Notes under the pieces: model-generated | The model's input: the letters and a program-made list of their open reading frames with translations, nothing else | Told to the model about the DNA's origin: nothing | Databases searched by the model: none | Shown here: positions 14,638 to 14,939 of the stretch, one piece after another | How the letters are laid out: each line of letters starts with the position of its first letter | Position numbering within the stretch: the first letter of the stretch is position 1 | Assembly: GCA_002501605.1 (NCBI GenBank) | Contig: DANW01000008.1 | Location: forward strand, 724 to 15,662 | Reading direction: 5' to 3' | DNA from: Euryarchaeota archaeon UBA28 | GTDB lineage: Archaea; Thermoplasmatota; Poseidoniia; Poseidoniales; Thalassarchaeaceae | DNA: 14,939 nt | Program-made: the position numbers and the translations under genes

Positions 14638-14939
14638 GGTAGCTTTGTCAGCTGAAATTGTAGTAGCTCTAATTGTTTTATTTTTTAGCGGGGCTTGGGG
14701 TGCGATAAAATTCATTGATGAAAAAACTGACAATAAATTTGTTTTCTTCATACCCGCACTCTTCCTATCTTTATTCTTATACAGTGGGGTTGGGGAAGGG
14801 CTTCTGTTCTATGCATGCCTATTTGCATTTGGACCAATTATTCTAATGCTCATTGCCGTAGGAATTCAGCAAGGAAAGGCCCCGTGGTGGGATGATCAGA
14901 ACTTCAACAGAGGGCCCAGATCAGATTATTCCTCCCAAC
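14636..14939 (+). CDS. Small membrane protein, incomplete at window end
   Basis: An open frame without stops runs to the window edge (101 codons from the GTG at 14636). It encodes three or more hydrophobic segments: ALSAEIVVALIVLFFSGAWG near the start, FVFFIPALFLSLFLYSGVG, and LLFYACLFAFGPIILMLIAVG. It then turns hydrophilic and aromatic (APWWDDQNFNRGPRSDYSS). The gene continues beyond the window. The true start is unclear. The frame stays open back to a TAG at about 14548-14550 with no ATG, GTG or TTG, and the first membrane segment appears to begin before the GTG (PWLLFGVVA). Either translation begins at GTG 14636 or TTG 14645, or an upstream frame, for example from ATG 14503 or 14527 (stop at 14557-14559), has been separated from it by a frameshift. 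Function unknown. Confidence 0.5.
   Translation, partial: MVALSAEIVVALIVLFFSGAWGAIKFIDEKTDNKFVFFIPALFLSLFLYSGVGEGLLFYACLFAFGPIILMLIAVGIQQGKAPWWDDQNFNRGPRSDYSSQ

Noticed and set aside
14719..14736. TGATGA followed closely by CTGA, resembling C and D boxes of a guide RNA.
   Set aside because: The boxes are only about six bases apart, too close for a guide, with no second C'/D' pair, and they lie in the membrane-protein frame.

Overview
The window is archaeal chromosomal DNA. It carries the archaeal/eukaryotic-type ribosomal cluster uS13-uS4-uS11 followed by RNA polymerase subunit D (Rpo3), an archaeal pantoate kinase, a PriS-like primase catalytic subunit and leaderless-type TATA promoters. 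Moderate GC, AGG/AGA-rich arginine codons, lipoproteins with an L-A-G-C lipobox and many acidic membrane-anchored proteins fit a marine Thermoplasmatota lineage (Marine Group II/III-like). That placement is inference; nothing in the window fixes the taxon.

Layout. (1) 1-640: the 5' end of a lipoprotein gene (minus strand), an AT-rich divergent promoter, and a NikR-like ribbon-helix-helix metalloregulator (plus strand), probably a metal-uptake locus. (2) 654-2276 (minus): ATP-type PEP carboxykinase, convergent with the regulator. (3) 2396-8457 (plus): a very large orphan membrane protein (1235 aa, about 35 membrane segments), a membrane-anchored extracytoplasmic protein with a C-terminal FKBP-type prolyl isomerase-like domain, and a methyltransferase with a C-terminal THUMP-like domain resembling the PG_1098 family. 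(4) 8554-10992 (plus): rpsM-rpsD-rpsK-rpoD, tightly packed with GAGGTG-type ribosome binding sites; a GNRA-capped hairpin lies just ahead of the rpsM Shine-Dalgarno. The usual eL18/uL13/uS9/rpoN continuation is absent. (5) 11031-12008 (plus): pantoate kinase (CoA biosynthesis), apparently leaderless from its own TATA box. (6) 12003-13076 (minus): an archaeal homologue of the TPD-motif protein CDIN1/C15orf41, a PD-(D/E)XK nuclease-like protein; and, divergent from it, 13147-14454 (plus): a PriS-like primase with all three catalytic motifs, no visible zinc-binding cysteines and a long C-terminal extension. (7) 14455-14939: a GC-rich chain of consecutive hairpins, then the start of a small membrane protein running off the window.

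The most noteworthy items are the full-length CDIN1-like protein facing a zinc-less primase across a shared promoter region, the hairpin chain near 14.52-14.64 kb, the orphan giant membrane protein, and the THUMP-like methyltransferase beside the ribosomal cluster. All assignments are from reading motifs by eye; no database search was run.
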